Assembly: GCF_003697815.1 (NCBI RefSeq)
Contig: NZ_RDQG01000056.1
Location: 1-58,209, forward strand
Reading direction: 5' to 3'
From: Halalkalicoccus subterraneus
GTDB taxonomy: Archaea > Halobacteriota > Halobacteria > Halobacteriales > Halalkalicoccaceae
DNA length: 58,209 nt
Shown: in pieces, positions 42,983-52,885 of the stretch
How positions within the stretch are numbered: position 1 is the first letter of the stretch
How the letters are laid out: each line of letters begins with the position of its first letter
Translations under genes and position numbers: made by a program
The notes under the pieces: generated by a model
Told to the model about the DNA's origin: nothing
The model's input: only the letters and a program-made list of their open reading frames with translations
The model's database searches: none

Positions 42983-45900
42983 TTATTTCCGGTACTCCTT
43001 CACTAACCGCGAGGTGTCGCTGTCGAGGGCGATCGTGAGTTGTTCGTCAATGTCTCGGAGATTCCGCATCGGTGTTCGAACGGAATCGTCTCGTTCCAAG
43101 ACACCTAACGGGATGAAGTTATTCTCGTCCGTGTTCCGGTCGTTTGCGCGGCTGTCTGGAATCCGATTTTCTTTGTCGAGGCAGGCGTCCCAGAGGCGAT
43201 CGAATTCTTCTTTGATTTGTTTCCGGTATAACTCAACACCACTTCGTGGGTCGTTGTCATTTACTGATACGACGTCTGCCTCGTCAATGCCGTATGCATC
43301 AGTAACGAATTCGAAGAGCCCGTCATAGGAGAGTTCTCCACTACGTGCAGCTTCCTCGAATCCGTCGAACATGTACACCCGCTTGGAGGTCCCGGAATCA
43401 TCCTCTAACTGGAAGTCGTAGTACTGGAGCAGAGCGGCACAGAAGACACCGGGGATTGTACACTGAATAGCGAATTCTGCCCAGCGTTCCAGTGGCGTTG
43501 CTTCGACCAGCAGGTCCTGATACGCTTGGTACTGCTGGAATCGAGTGTAGTAGGAGCGGTCACGTACACGGACAGGGTTGTGAAGCATGAACACCGTCCC
43601 TGGCCACTCTCGACCGACACGCGAGTACGATTGAATGTATTCTGCTGTCTGACGTGGTAACCCGAAGAATCCGATGAAGTTGAGCCGTCCAATGTCAACA
43701 CCGTGGCTGATCATGGAAGTAGCAATCAGCATATGGACGGGGTCAATTCCGTCTTCATCGTGATTCAGGAGTCTCCGCATGATTTCTCGGACATCACCGA
43801 GGTTGGTTTCTCCTGTCAGGAGCTCGCCTCGAAGTTCCGTATACGGATCGGTGTCGTCATTGAGATGCTGGTTAATCATCGTGCGGAGAACGCGCATCAT
43901 CAGGTCTGTGTTGTCTTTCGAGTAGTGGTAGGAGACTTGGACCTCGTAATCATCCAAGACCGCCTGCAGAGCCTCCTCGCGTTCCTGTGGGTCTCCTGGG
44001 ATGGCCGCGTCATCGATGTTGTAGGTATCGTTTACTTCTTGAATATCCTGAAACAGTTTTTCTGTGTCCGCCCGGTACTCTTGGATAATTCTGGCGTACT
44101 CTTCATGCACTTTCTCGATGGCGTAGGTCCGACTGACACTCCGTGGAATCGCGCCCACCATTTGTCGCTGGTTTCGAATCGGGTCTGCGTACGCGTAGAA
44201 TGATTGACGGAGTCGCGGTCCTTTTTCTGGGAAGATGTTAGATGGCTTCTGGTAAAGAGCACGAACCTGCCGTTCAGCGCCTTCAATCGTTGCCGTCGCA
44301 GCAACGACCTTCATGTTCCAGTCTCCACCAGTGACCCGATCGTTGTACGCTTGAAGGAAGGTCTCGTAGTGACTGTCGAATGCTCCGAATTCCTCCCGTA
44401 GAAGGTGTAGTTCGTCTTGGATCAGTAATGACGGGGGATCAACTGGGTCAACTTCTTCCCAGTCTTCTTCGGAGCAATGCCCATCACCCAAAATCGCACT
44501 TTCTTGGACCACGCACTCACTTTCACCGGCGTACCCATGTTTTTCACATCGTATCTTGGCTTGCCCAAAGAGTGTCCGCATTCTTCGTTGCATCCCGATG
44601 ATGCTGATCTTGTCAATCGTTGAGACGACAAATGTTGGTGAATAGCGGTAGACTTCACGGTCGGTGATATAAATCGGGAGTTCAGTCTCACTGCACTCGT
44701 CGTTGGTACACTGGTGGATGATTCGCCCTCGCTCTCTGTCACCTGTTATTTCAACGGTTTCTTTCTGACAGAAGGGGCACTCATCAACATAGAGCAAGTT
44801 TTCTTGCACTTCCTCGTCCTGCTGGGCTTCACGGAGTTTGTTTCGCCCTTCCTCTCGGAGAGCATTTGGTGTGTTTTGTTTTCCTACCAAGTACCCAATG
44901 GAGAACTCTTCACCTCCGATGTCGTATTCTCGTCGTAGGAGCTCCGCTTGTGCCAAGACGTTCGCTGCACGTTGGAGTTGCTGTAGGGAGAGGAACCGGA
45001 GTGGGAATTTTGTAAAGGCAGTCATTCCGTAGCCTTTCCCGCGAAGGCGATCGTGGAACGCGGTGAAGGTGACTACACCGAGGTACGCTTCGGTCTTTCC
45101 ACCACCGGTTGGGAAGTAAATGATGTCCGCTGCGTCTAAGCTGTCGGTCATCCCTTCTGACTCGAAGTCAATATTGACATCTTCGTCTACTCCGGACGCT
45201 TGTTTGAGCATATCCGGGATAGACATGACAATGAAGACGATTTGGAACATCCGCCACCGGTCAAACCCAAGATTGGCAAATGCTTTGTTGCATAGCTTGA
45301 AGGACTTGTACGCCCGTTCATCTTTTCGGAGGCACTCGATGCCAGTCTTGAAACGTTCGTGTTCGTACTCGAACGCGGCTACTGCATCTTCGAAGTCATC
45401 TTCGGCTTCAACGGATTTCCCCTCCGTCATTTCATCTTTGATCGCACGATAGTCCTCAGCAGCCTCTTCCATCGTCGAGGAAATACGCTCAAGCCCCTCG
45501 AAGACTTCCTCACGGCCGTTCGCTCCTGCAAGGACCTCCATCGGAGCAACAATGTCCGCGGGATTTCGACTTAGGTACTTGGCTTGCTCGTATGTGGGGA
45601 CGGTTTCTGTTCGGACTCCTATCGCATCGCTTGGGCCCGGATTTTTAGTATCACCGAATACGGGCTCTACTGCGCAATTCTCACCGACACCGTGAATTGT
45701 TCCATCGTACTGGTACTCGTCTTCGATTTCTTTTGATTTGAAAGCACCCAGCTCACATCCATCTAATTCGGCTTTCACGCCGACGTCGAAGAGAGTTGAA
45801 CGCCAGTCCTCATACTCAGGGTCAGTCGAAGTTTCAAAGTCCTCACCGTGAGTGTTCACAAGCCGAGCCGTAACTGTGATGTACTCCTCTTCTGAATCAA

Positions 45901-46747
45901 TTGGACTATCGTATCGGGCATTGAGTTCCAGACGAGCCTGCCAAAGCGGATCGATGGTAGTAGAAGTGTAAACCTCGTTCAGGTAATTCTGGAAGGCCTT
46001 TTGACTTTGGAGAGCTTGTACTGGTACTTGGTTAGCGGTGCCCTCCCCAACACCCTCTTTTCTCTCCCGGAAAGAGTTCTGTACACTCTTTGCCCGTTCA
46101 GTTGCGTCGGCGAGATCCAGAACTATCTTCTGGGGACTGTTCCCTTCGAGAAGGGTATGGATGTCCGACCCAGTGAGTTTGTAGGAGTCGAATTTGAACG
46201 GAATTTGTTCGTATACCCTGGTGAGTTGTTCATACCCATCAGCCTCGATTTGTTCTAATTCGACCTCTTCATCATCCTGATCAGAGTCGGGTTCGGTTTC
46301 TTCCAGCAGAACATCTGCATCCTCGTTGTCGTTAGCTTTGTTTCGTTGCTCGTCAAGTGTCGGGAACCGTCTCTGATAACCAGACGCTTTTGGTGTTACC
46401 TCGATTGTCGCGTCATCTTCGATATCAGCAGGAACGCGGAATTTTACCCCGATAGTAAACGGCGAAAGATCGTCAGAAAAATTCTGGAGAGTGTCATCTT
46501 CTGCCTGTGCTTCTCTGTATTCATACTGACTTACGAGCGCCCCAGCGAAATATTGGTTTGATGGTTGCGCTCCGTAGAGCGTTTTGGCGACCTCTCCTCG
46601 ACCGGTTAGTCTGTCGATGAGTTGGTCGGTTATTGCACGGTTCACCAACTGGTGGCGGGGGTACGCAGAGTCGTCACCAGAGTCGTATGCTTCGTCGGGT
46701 GGGCGAGTGAACCGCGGGGCATCTTTTTGGGGAAAAGAACGTTCCAT
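42983..46747 (-). CDS. drmA: DISARM helicase DrmA
   Basis: A protein of 1254 residues, an SF2-type helicase. Walker A is YFPTGGGKTEAYLG (about 542-556), the DExH box is DELHLLREEFG (about 778), motif III VVAATATIEGAERQ, motif V SMISHGVDIGRLNF, and motif VI SYSRVGREWPG (about 1035-1045). A zinc knuckle CPFC...CTNDEC lies between Walker A and the DExH box. The N-terminal 450 residues are the DISARM-specific part. With DrmB it forms the complex reported to bind unmethylated or 5'-ended DNA. It follows drmE after 89 bp. Confidence 0.9.
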   Translation of the reverse strand: MERSFPQKDAPRFTRPPDEAYDSGDDSAYPRHQLVNRAITDQLIDRLTGRGEVAKTLYGAQPSNQYFAGALVSQYEYREAQAEDDTLQNFSDDLSPFTIGVKFRVPADIEDDATIEVTPKASGYQRRFPTLDEQRNKANDNEDADVLLEETEPDSDQDDEEVELEQIEADGYEQLTRVYEQIPFKFDSYKLTGSDIHTLLEGNSPQKIVLDLADATERAKSVQNSFRERKEGVGEGTANQVPVQALQSQKAFQNYLNEVYTSTTIDPLWQARLELNARYDSPIDSEEEYITVTARLVNTHGEDFETSTDPEYEDWRSTLFDVGVKAELDGCELGAFKSKEIEDEYQYDGTIHGVGENCAVEPVFGDTKNPGPSDAIGVRTETVPTYEQAKYLSRNPADIVAPMEVLAGANGREEVFEGLERISSTMEEAAEDYRAIKDEMTEGKSVEAEDDFEDAVAAFEYEHERFKTGIECLRKDERAYKSFKLCNKAFANLGFDRWRMFQIVFIVMSIPDMLKQASGVDEDVNIDFESEGMTDSLDAADIIYFPTGGGKTEAYLGVVTFTAFHDRLRGKGYGMTAFTKFPLRFLSLQQLQRAANVLAQAELLRREYDIGGEEFSIGYLVGKQNTPNALREEGRNKLREAQQDEEVQENLLYVDECPFCQKETVEITGDRERGRIIHQCTNDECSETELPIYITDREVYRYSPTFVVSTIDKISIIGMQRRMRTLFGQAKIRCEKHGYAGESECVVQESAILGDGHCSEEDWEEVDPVDPPSLLIQDELHLLREEFGAFDSHYETFLQAYNDRVTGGDWNMKVVAATATIEGAERQVRALYQKPSNIFPEKGPRLRQSFYAYADPIRNQRQMVGAIPRSVSRTYAIEKVHEEYARIIQEYRADTEKLFQDIQEVNDTYNIDDAAIPGDPQEREEALQAVLDDYEVQVSYHYSKDNTDLMMRVLRTMINQHLNDDTDPYTELRGELLTGETNLGDVREIMRRLLNHDEDGIDPVHMLIATSMISHGVDIGRLNFIGFFGLPRQTAEYIQSYSRVGREWPGTVFMLHNPVRVRDRSYYTRFQQYQAYQDLLVEATPLERWAEFAIQCTIPGVFCAALLQYYDFQLEDDSGTSKRVYMFDGFEEAARSGELSYDGLFEFVTDAYGIDEADVVSVNDNDPRSGVELYRKQIKEEFDRLWDACLDKENRIPDSRANDRNTDENNFIPLGVLERDDSVRTPMRNLRDIDEQLTIALDSDTSRLVKEYRK

Positions 46748-46836
46748 ATTGGGATGTATCCTCCTTTGCTTCAGTCAGGTATAAAACCAATCCTCCTGGC
46801 GTTTCGTAGAGCAAGGGGTCAGAATCAAATGCGATC

Positions 46837-49347
46837 CTATACGGCACTTTGCCACCGGCCCACTGAATTCAAGGGAACTGTCCCAATATCCTGGATATCA
46901 GTTACGGTGTGAACCTTGACAAATGGACGTCCAGAGTCATCTGTAGGATCAAGGTCAGACAACCGGATATCTAATTCCTCATCGATAACCGGGTCACTCC
47001 CATCATCCTGCATTAGCGCCTCTTGACTCCTCTGTTTCAGCAAATCAATAAATCCACTCTTAATACGCCGAATTTTGTGGTTTGCTGTCCATACATTTTC
47101 GAATTCTTCTAAGACTTCCTCCATCTCATAAGCGCGTGCTAACGCATGCAGACTGTCTTTTGACCTTGGAAGATGGATATCTCCAGAGTACCAAGCTCGG
47201 TACGTTGACCGTCTCTTGTTCACACCCTCATCCTCTAACCGCTTAATGAACTCGTCTAGGCTGTCTCCACGCCGTTCAATTTCGGTGTGGAGTTGGTTTT
47301 TCCACAGGCGGGCGTACCCAATGAGGTCAATGTGCCCACTATCTAGTAGTAACTTCTCCACAGAGTCCCGAATCGCATCTTGATCCTCAATAGCGACTAC
47401 TTGCTCTCCGGGACGTATCGAGCTTACTGGCTTCTTCACCGTTGTTCCCGCATCTGGATCGACCACCTCCAACGAATCCCCCGACTGAAGCGTAACCGCC
47501 TTCCCATCTTGGACTCGGACTTCTACGCATCCTTCGACTTGACGATTCGTTCCTGCTCGATTTCGTTGACCGTTACTTCCAGAACTTCCTGTGTCCGGAT
47601 CATACACAGCACTGTCCGAGTCAAACGCTGGAATAGTTCCGTTGATGAGGTCCTCGATTGAATCATCAGATTCACGCTCTACCAATTCGTAATCATCGAA
47701 CGGTGTGTCGAAACTGCTTTCGACATTTCCTGGATCAGGGATATCGATAGTAACTCCATCATACGGCCCGGAATCAGTCGGTGAAAGCGTGTCAGGGATA
47801 TCAAAGGTGTCATTGTCAGGAAACATCCTAGGAGCAGAAATCGTTTCCAGTAGTTGTGACTGAAGGCCTTCGCTGGTTGGATTTGGAGTCGATTCTCGCA
47901 TCTCTTGGTTGAGTAACCGGACTTGTGAGTGGAGAAGCCCCAACTCGTGCTCGTAAGCCAAGACACCGACATGTGATGCTTGGGGTGTACGGAGTAACCA
48001 ACGGTGTTGGTATTTTGGTGGACCGTAGAGAAGCAAGTGGTCTGCGGGCTCGGCATTGGGAAGTGACCGGGGCGTATGAAGATGAATATGACGGCGCGCT
48101 TCCGAATGAAATCCTGCTCGTTTGATCCGTAAGTCAGCTTGGAGGGCTTGGCGGGCAGGTTCGTCCGGTAATACTATAATGAGATTCTCGTCTTCATCGA
48201 CCACTTTCTGCATAGCGGTGAGGACCGCCCCTCGCTTCCATTTCTGGGAGTTCGTCTCTGTCAGTGCATCACGGAGTTCACAGAGTCCATAATGCACGTG
48301 TTCAACCGGGGTACGCCCTGCTGCAGCATCACCGCTCAACCCATCCATTATGTGCTTGACTTGGCTAATACGCCCGGACAGAGTCGTGGCTTTCCCATGC
48401 TCAGAACGGTAATTATCACTGTATTCCAAACTCGATAGCAGACGAGTGAAGCCGTTAATTGCCCGTTTTGCGACGCCTACAGCAGCGTAGAGTTGCTTCT
48501 CGTCGATGTCTTCCGCTGCATCTTCTAACTCTTCGAATGCGTCCCAGAGGTCAGCAAAGGCGTCTACAACAGGCCCATCAGTACATGCATGTATTTGGTG
48601 AGTCTGTCCGCTCGCTTTCTGTTGAATCAGCCGTCGCTCCCGTCTGGTGCAGTCTGGGATTGTCTTCTCTGATTCGTTTACGGAACCGGTAGACTTGGCG
48701 ATTTCCGACTGAAGAGCGTGTGGCGTCCATGCCCAGACCGCATCGAGATCATTTTTGATGCGTTGGTAGACAGGCCCGAGGGGATCCCTGATGAAGTATA
48801 CGGAGCTCGGGATCTCATTCCGGGAACGCCACTCTTGGAAGCGTTCCCAGCGATCGTCTTCGAACTTTACTGCATCATCGTAAAATACTGTACGGATATC
48901 TCCACTGATATCGTCATTTGGAATCCGAGTGCTGTAACGAGTGAATATGACACCAGGTGGGGCATCAGCACTACGGACATGTTGTGTCCGGTAACTGAGT
49001 TCCTTGTCTGCTTTTACCGTTGCAAGCGCCCATTTTGCAGTACTGTACTGCATTCCGTTCTCTAAGTTCTCATACCGATCACGAATCGAAGTGTTTGGTG
49101 AAATGATGAAGACCGGTGTGAGCGAGGACATGTCTTGGAAGAGGGCTGCCAGTGCATAGTAATCCAAAAGCCCGCTGTGGAGTGTAGGTGTAATAACACC
49201 AATGTCTTTCCCTAATTCCACGCTGGATTGAATGAGATCCGTATGGAAGGTTTCGGTTGCTGGAAGCTCGTAATTGCCGCCATCTAAGCGAAGATGGGGT
49301 AATTCGATAAGATTGAGATTCTGTAGAGGTGTATCTGACCGGCTCAT
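46837..49347 (-). CDS. drmE: Class 2 DISARM protein DrmE
   Basis: A protein of 836 residues, first of the DISARM operon. The N-terminal 230 residues have a degenerate helicase-like fold (IGVITPTLHSGLLDYYALAALF, TPVFIISPNTS, TVFYDDAVKF). The C-terminal part has LWKNQLHTEIERRGDSLDEF and VNKRRSTYRAWYSGDIHLP, a helical DNA-binding-like segment typical of DrmE. Presence of drmE and drmMII, and absence of the SNF2-like drmD, marks the system as class 2. Its exact activity is not known. It is divergent from the orc1-like gene. Confidence 0.82.
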   Translation of the reverse strand: MSRSDTPLQNLNLIELPHLRLDGGNYELPATETFHTDLIQSSVELGKDIGVITPTLHSGLLDYYALAALFQDMSSLTPVFIISPNTSIRDRYENLENGMQYSTAKWALATVKADKELSYRTQHVRSADAPPGVIFTRYSTRIPNDDISGDIRTVFYDDAVKFEDDRWERFQEWRSRNEIPSSVYFIRDPLGPVYQRIKNDLDAVWAWTPHALQSEIAKSTGSVNESEKTIPDCTRRERRLIQQKASGQTHQIHACTDGPVVDAFADLWDAFEELEDAAEDIDEKQLYAAVGVAKRAINGFTRLLSSLEYSDNYRSEHGKATTLSGRISQVKHIMDGLSGDAAAGRTPVEHVHYGLCELRDALTETNSQKWKRGAVLTAMQKVVDEDENLIIVLPDEPARQALQADLRIKRAGFHSEARRHIHLHTPRSLPNAEPADHLLLYGPPKYQHRWLLRTPQASHVGVLAYEHELGLLHSQVRLLNQEMRESTPNPTSEGLQSQLLETISAPRMFPDNDTFDIPDTLSPTDSGPYDGVTIDIPDPGNVESSFDTPFDDYELVERESDDSIEDLINGTIPAFDSDSAVYDPDTGSSGSNGQRNRAGTNRQVEGCVEVRVQDGKAVTLQSGDSLEVVDPDAGTTVKKPVSSIRPGEQVVAIEDQDAIRDSVEKLLLDSGHIDLIGYARLWKNQLHTEIERRGDSLDEFIKRLEDEGVNKRRSTYRAWYSGDIHLPRSKDSLHALARAYEMEEVLEEFENVWTANHKIRRIKSGFIDLLKQRSQEALMQDDGSDPVIDEELDIRLSDLDPTDDSGRPFVKVHTVTDIQDIGTVPLNSVGRWQSAV

Positions 49348-49553
49348 GGCATCCTTGACCGGGATTGGAGGCTACCTTTTCGGGGAGTGAATTCGTAGTG
49401 GAGGCCTATCATAACCGACTGTCGTGGCACTTTGAATGGTAAGTATGTATGGACCATGTAAAAGGAATTGGGTGGTGCACGCATACCATTCGGAAGATTC
49501 GGAAATGACACCCTTCCAATTATTACCCTGGCCAGTTCTGTCGACACAAACTC
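49348..49553. promoter_or_regulatory. Divergent region between drmE and the orc1-like gene
   Basis: It is 206 bp long and carries the promoters of both genes. It contains GATTCGGAAATGACACCC (about 49496-49513), which recurs as GATTCGGAAACGACACAC after the orc1-like gene (about 50598-50615). This is a candidate repeated protein-binding or origin element. Confidence 0.45.
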
Positions 49554-50557
49554 ATGATCACAGACGCACGGGTTCTTCAACCCGAATTCATCCCACAGGA
49601 GGTGAAACACCGGGACGCAGAGGTGAATTACCTCTCAAGCGTCCTGCAACCAATCCTTGACGGCCGAACCGCTGACCCATCTTTCCTCCACGGCCCATCC
49701 GGAGCAGGGAAAACCTGCATCGCCCAATACCTCGTGGAACAATTACGCGAAAATGTCGTCGAACTCAACCACCAGTACGTCAACTGCTGGGAAGACCACA
49801 GCCGCTTCAAAACCCTCTACCGGCTGCTTGACGGCATTAACCAAACAGTCGATATCCACCGGCAATCAACCCCGAAAGACGTTCTTCTCGAACGCTCCGT
49901 GACGCAGACGGTACCCCATATGTCGTCATCTTGGATGAAATAGACCAACTCGAAGACAAATCACTCCTATACGACCTGTACCGCATCCCGCATCTCACAA
50001 TGATTCTCATCGCCAACAACGAAGAGGGCCTTTTCGATCCGATCGATGACCGGCTGAACAATCGGCTCACCGACTGTGAGCGGATCCACTTCCAATCATA
50101 CCACGAAGAAGAGTTAGTTGCTATTCTCCACGATCGCGTCCGGTGGGGGCTCGCAGAAGATATCATCGACACACCACTCCTGGAGTTAGTCGCGGCAAAC
50201 GCCGGGGGAGATGCCCGCGTCGCTATTGGGATCCTTCGACGAGCTGCTCGAACAGCGAAGGACGACCGTATGGACGGTATCACTGCGGACATTATTCGGA
50301 AGGTGACTCCGGAAGCCAAAACGGAAATTCGGCAGAAAACCGTGAACCGTCTCACCACCCACCAGAAAATCCTGTTCAACATAATTACAGAGAACCGGGA
50401 AATCGAGCCACAGCGACTCTATGACCTGTACTGTGACCGTTCCGAAGACCCGAAGACCAAACGCATGGTTCGGAACTACCTTTCCAAGCTCGAACACTAC
50501 AATCTCATCACTGCGGAAGGTAACACGAAATCCCGGATTTACCGAGTACAACCGTGA
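49554..50557 (+). pseudogene. Orc1/Cdc6-type AAA+ ATPase, one-base frameshift
   Basis: Two frames together give a normal Orc1/Cdc6: Walker [16 protein letters not shown] at about residues 43-57, Walker [13 protein letters not shown], sensor-1 LIANNEEG, AANAGGDARVAIGILRRAA (sensor 2) and a C-terminal winged helix (HQKILFNIITENREIEP, then LSKLEHYNLIT). At 49890-49900 GAA CGC TC CGT GAC GCA GAC lacks one base compared with E-R-L-R-D-A-D. A C before TC restores a single frame, so the loss is recent or a sequencing error. Family members bind origin repeats and load the MCM helicase. Divergence from drmE suggests it arrived with the DISARM block. Confidence 0.78.
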
Positions 50558-50654
50558 GACCGTAGTTCGCCATACATTCAGGCATACTGGTTGGTGATGA
50601 TTCGGAAACGACACACAGTTGCCTATTGTCGTAGGTGATGCCCCACGAAATGTG

Positions 50655-50858
50655 ATGAACGACCCACCCCCAAGCAACGCTATTGACCAGGTATCGAATC
50701 GTGTGTTCAATGAATGGTATGCGGAACAGCAGTTCGAGAGAAACATCTTGGAGGGGAAGGCGTATTTCAACGGTGCGTCTCCACCGAAAGACCCGGAATA
50801 CCATACGCCAAGTAAACTACTGCAGTGTCCCCGGAAGGGTCACCACAGCCGTTTCTGA
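50655..50858 (+). CDS. Short ORF, unrecognised (possibly a fusion scrap)
   Basis: A 67-residue frame starting MNDPPPSNAIDQVSNRVFNEW, with RNILEGKAYFNGASPPKDPEYHTP, is charged and protein-like. Its end runs into the transposase remnant in another frame, so it may be truncated. Family unknown. Confidence 0.3.
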   Translation: MNDPPPSNAIDQVSNRVFNEWYAEQQFERNILEGKAYFNGASPPKDPEYHTPSKLLQCPRKGHHSRF

Positions 50859-51172
50859 CGAATCTTGATGTGAGCGATGAGATTGCGCTTGATCGTCGGT
50901 GGGCAACCGAACAGATCGAGCAGTACACCGATCGTGGCGCTATCGAGAACTCTTACTCGTCGATCAAAGAGGCAGCTGCGTGGACGACGTCGCCGGAATT
51001 CGAGGTGCGTTGGTTCCACTTCGCGTTCGGTTGTGTCGTGTACAATATGTGGCTGTTAGTGGATTTCCTGGCACAGGAGCGTATTGGTGTGATCGAATCG
51101 CGGGAGAAACCGCGGATCACGCTGTCACGGTTCCTGGACTGGTTAGATGAGGAGCTGGTTACACTCCTGTGA
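50850..51172 (+). mobile_element. IS transposase remnant, C-terminal third (DDE type)
   Basis: The frame encodes PFLTNLDVSDEIALDRRWAT, YTDRGAIENSYSSIKEAAAW and EVRWFHFAFGCVVYNMWLLV. The Glu in RGAIENSYSSIK is the last residue of a DDE triad of the IS4/ISH3-like haloarchaeal type, with the helical YREK-like region after it. The first two thirds are missing, so it cannot transpose. It lies between the orc1-like gene and the broken restriction enzyme, exactly where a rearrangement is inferred. Confidence 0.7.
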
Positions 51173-51360
51173 AATCCGTTCCGGGTTAGAGCTTCTTGAG
51201 CGACAGCCTTCGGCAGTAACTCGTTTTTCGGTTGAATTTTCGTTCCTGTGCACGAGTTTTAGCTAACCGACAGTTCAATCGGTTGCTTTTCGGCGTAGAT
51301 CGGCGTCCTAAAGCCTGAGAACTGGGTTTCTCGTGAACGTTTTGACCGGCATTCGCAACT
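51173..51360. other. Junction DNA next to the broken restriction enzyme
   Basis: This stretch supplies the out-of-frame tail of the N-terminal enzyme fragment and contains GCACGAGTTTTAGCTAACCGACAG. It has no gene of its own. It may be the end of the IS whose transposase remnant lies just before it. Confidence 0.4.
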
Positions 51361-52671
51361 CAACATAATACGCTCCGAAGAGACGCCATACTCGTAATCC
51401 ACACCGTCCATGATGTAGTCGATGACTGGTTGGGGTGTGTAGAATTCGCCAAGCGCCTTGCGTGTCTCTGGGTCGAAATACTGCTGGTAGAGATCACCGA
51501 GCGGGTCGCCTTCGATACGGGAGAAATCGAACTTCAACACAGCAAAAGCAACGCGAGCAACAGCGCGACTGAACCGCTCACGTGTTGCAGGGCTCACCTT
51601 TGTCACGTCGCTGCCCTGCTGTGCAACGTCGCGAAATCGACTGAACTGATCGCGATGCTGACTGGCGGTCTGCTCGCCATAACCGTCGGTCCACCAGATG
51701 AAGATGTCGTCCTCAAACAGGCTCTCGACGAGCTGGCGACGCATCTCCTCGATCATGCCGTTCGCCGCAATCGGGTACGCGTCGAGGTCGATCGTACCAC
51801 TAAACCCGCCACCGAGCTCGTTGAAATAGCGCTCAAGCCCCCGATTGGTCGGGAAGAAATCGTGATCCTCTGTCGCCTTTGCAAGCAATAAGCGCGCTAA
51901 CAGTGCGTGCCCACTCTCAAGACAGAACATGAAATCACGGAGCGATTGCTTTCCATCGATGAACGGCTCCCACGAGTCGGGCGTCTCATTAGGGACGTTC
52001 GCATAGCTCGCCTCCCAAAAGTCGTACGCTCCCGCAACGAACTTCGCGTTCTGCTCGTCGCGGAGTTCCTCTAGCAGGTCCGTCATTGCAACAATGAGAT
52101 CAGCAAATGGACTGTCTTCCTCTAAGCGAAAGGTATCGAAGAAGTGCTCACGACCGAGCTCACTATCGAGGCTCACTTCATTGAGTGAGCCAAGATACTC
52201 GGTAACGCTATCGGGGTCAGTAATATCCCACTCCGGTTTGCGAAGCGCTGATTGAATATTGGTCGCGTCGCTTGTCGTTACGTCTGAGAGGGTGACCGTG
52301 ACTAGCGGAGTTCGATCATCCTGCCGATACAAGCGAAATTCCTCTCCATTCGTGAGGACCCCGTAGTCGGCTTGGAGCTCTGTCACGTAGTGAAACAGCT
52401 GATCCTCGTGAGGGGAGAGCGCACGACCTGCAGTTTTGAATTCGTAGACTGCTGTTACGGACTCGTTCTCGTCCAAGGTAACATAATCAGGTCGGCGCTG
52501 ATCAGGTAGCGACCATTCGCTTCGGAGATCGTATCCGGCTCCTTCGTAGCCGAGTGTTGAGTAGAAGTGCTCGTTGAGAAACGCGTTTTCAACGTCTTTC
52601 TCGCTCATCTCCTCGTTAATACGTGACCCAATACCAGAGAGAACCTCAATAAAGTCCGCGTCAGCGCTCAT
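51259..52671 (-). pseudogene. Type IIG (Eco57I-like) restriction-modification enzyme, N-terminal half
   Basis: The start at 52671 (MSADADFIEV) is an ATG; a GTG 12 bp up is also open. About 470 residues. The N-terminal nuclease domain has a PD-(D/E)XK motif: PDYVTL (Asp62), then AVYEFKTAG (Glu77 and Lys79). QLFHYVTELQADYGVLTNGEEFRLY follows as in type IIG and type I HsdR-like domains. The methyltransferase starts LGEFYTPQPVIDYIMDGVDYEYG and stops being homologous at SERIML, just where motif I (DPACGSG) should begin. The last 33 residues are foreign. The rest of such an enzyme is found at 35352-37475, in the right order and strand. Confidence 0.78.
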
Positions 52672-52885
52672 ATAGAGTGCCACTCAGAAAGGGATCAAAA
52701 AGCCAGTGGAAGGATGAGATCAGTCAATTGTGGTTTGTATGGTATCTCACTGTGTAGTTCAGCTGGCTTTTTTGTATTCTCTAGTATGATGAGTAGGTCG
52801 ATAAAAGGTAATAATAGAGGTATCCTCATTTGGATTTCATTTTTACAACAAAAGATTATTCAGTATGTGTGATAGAGTATCTCAC

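Noticed and set aside
37670-49347. Class 1 DISARM
   Set aside because: There is no SNF2-like drmD and no dedicated adenine methylase in the operon; drmE and a 5mC methyltransferase are the class 2 markers.
49890-49900. Programmed frameshift in the orc1-like gene
   Set aside because: No slippery run or downstream structure is seen at the shift, and Orc1/Cdc6 genes are not known to use one. A lost base is simpler.
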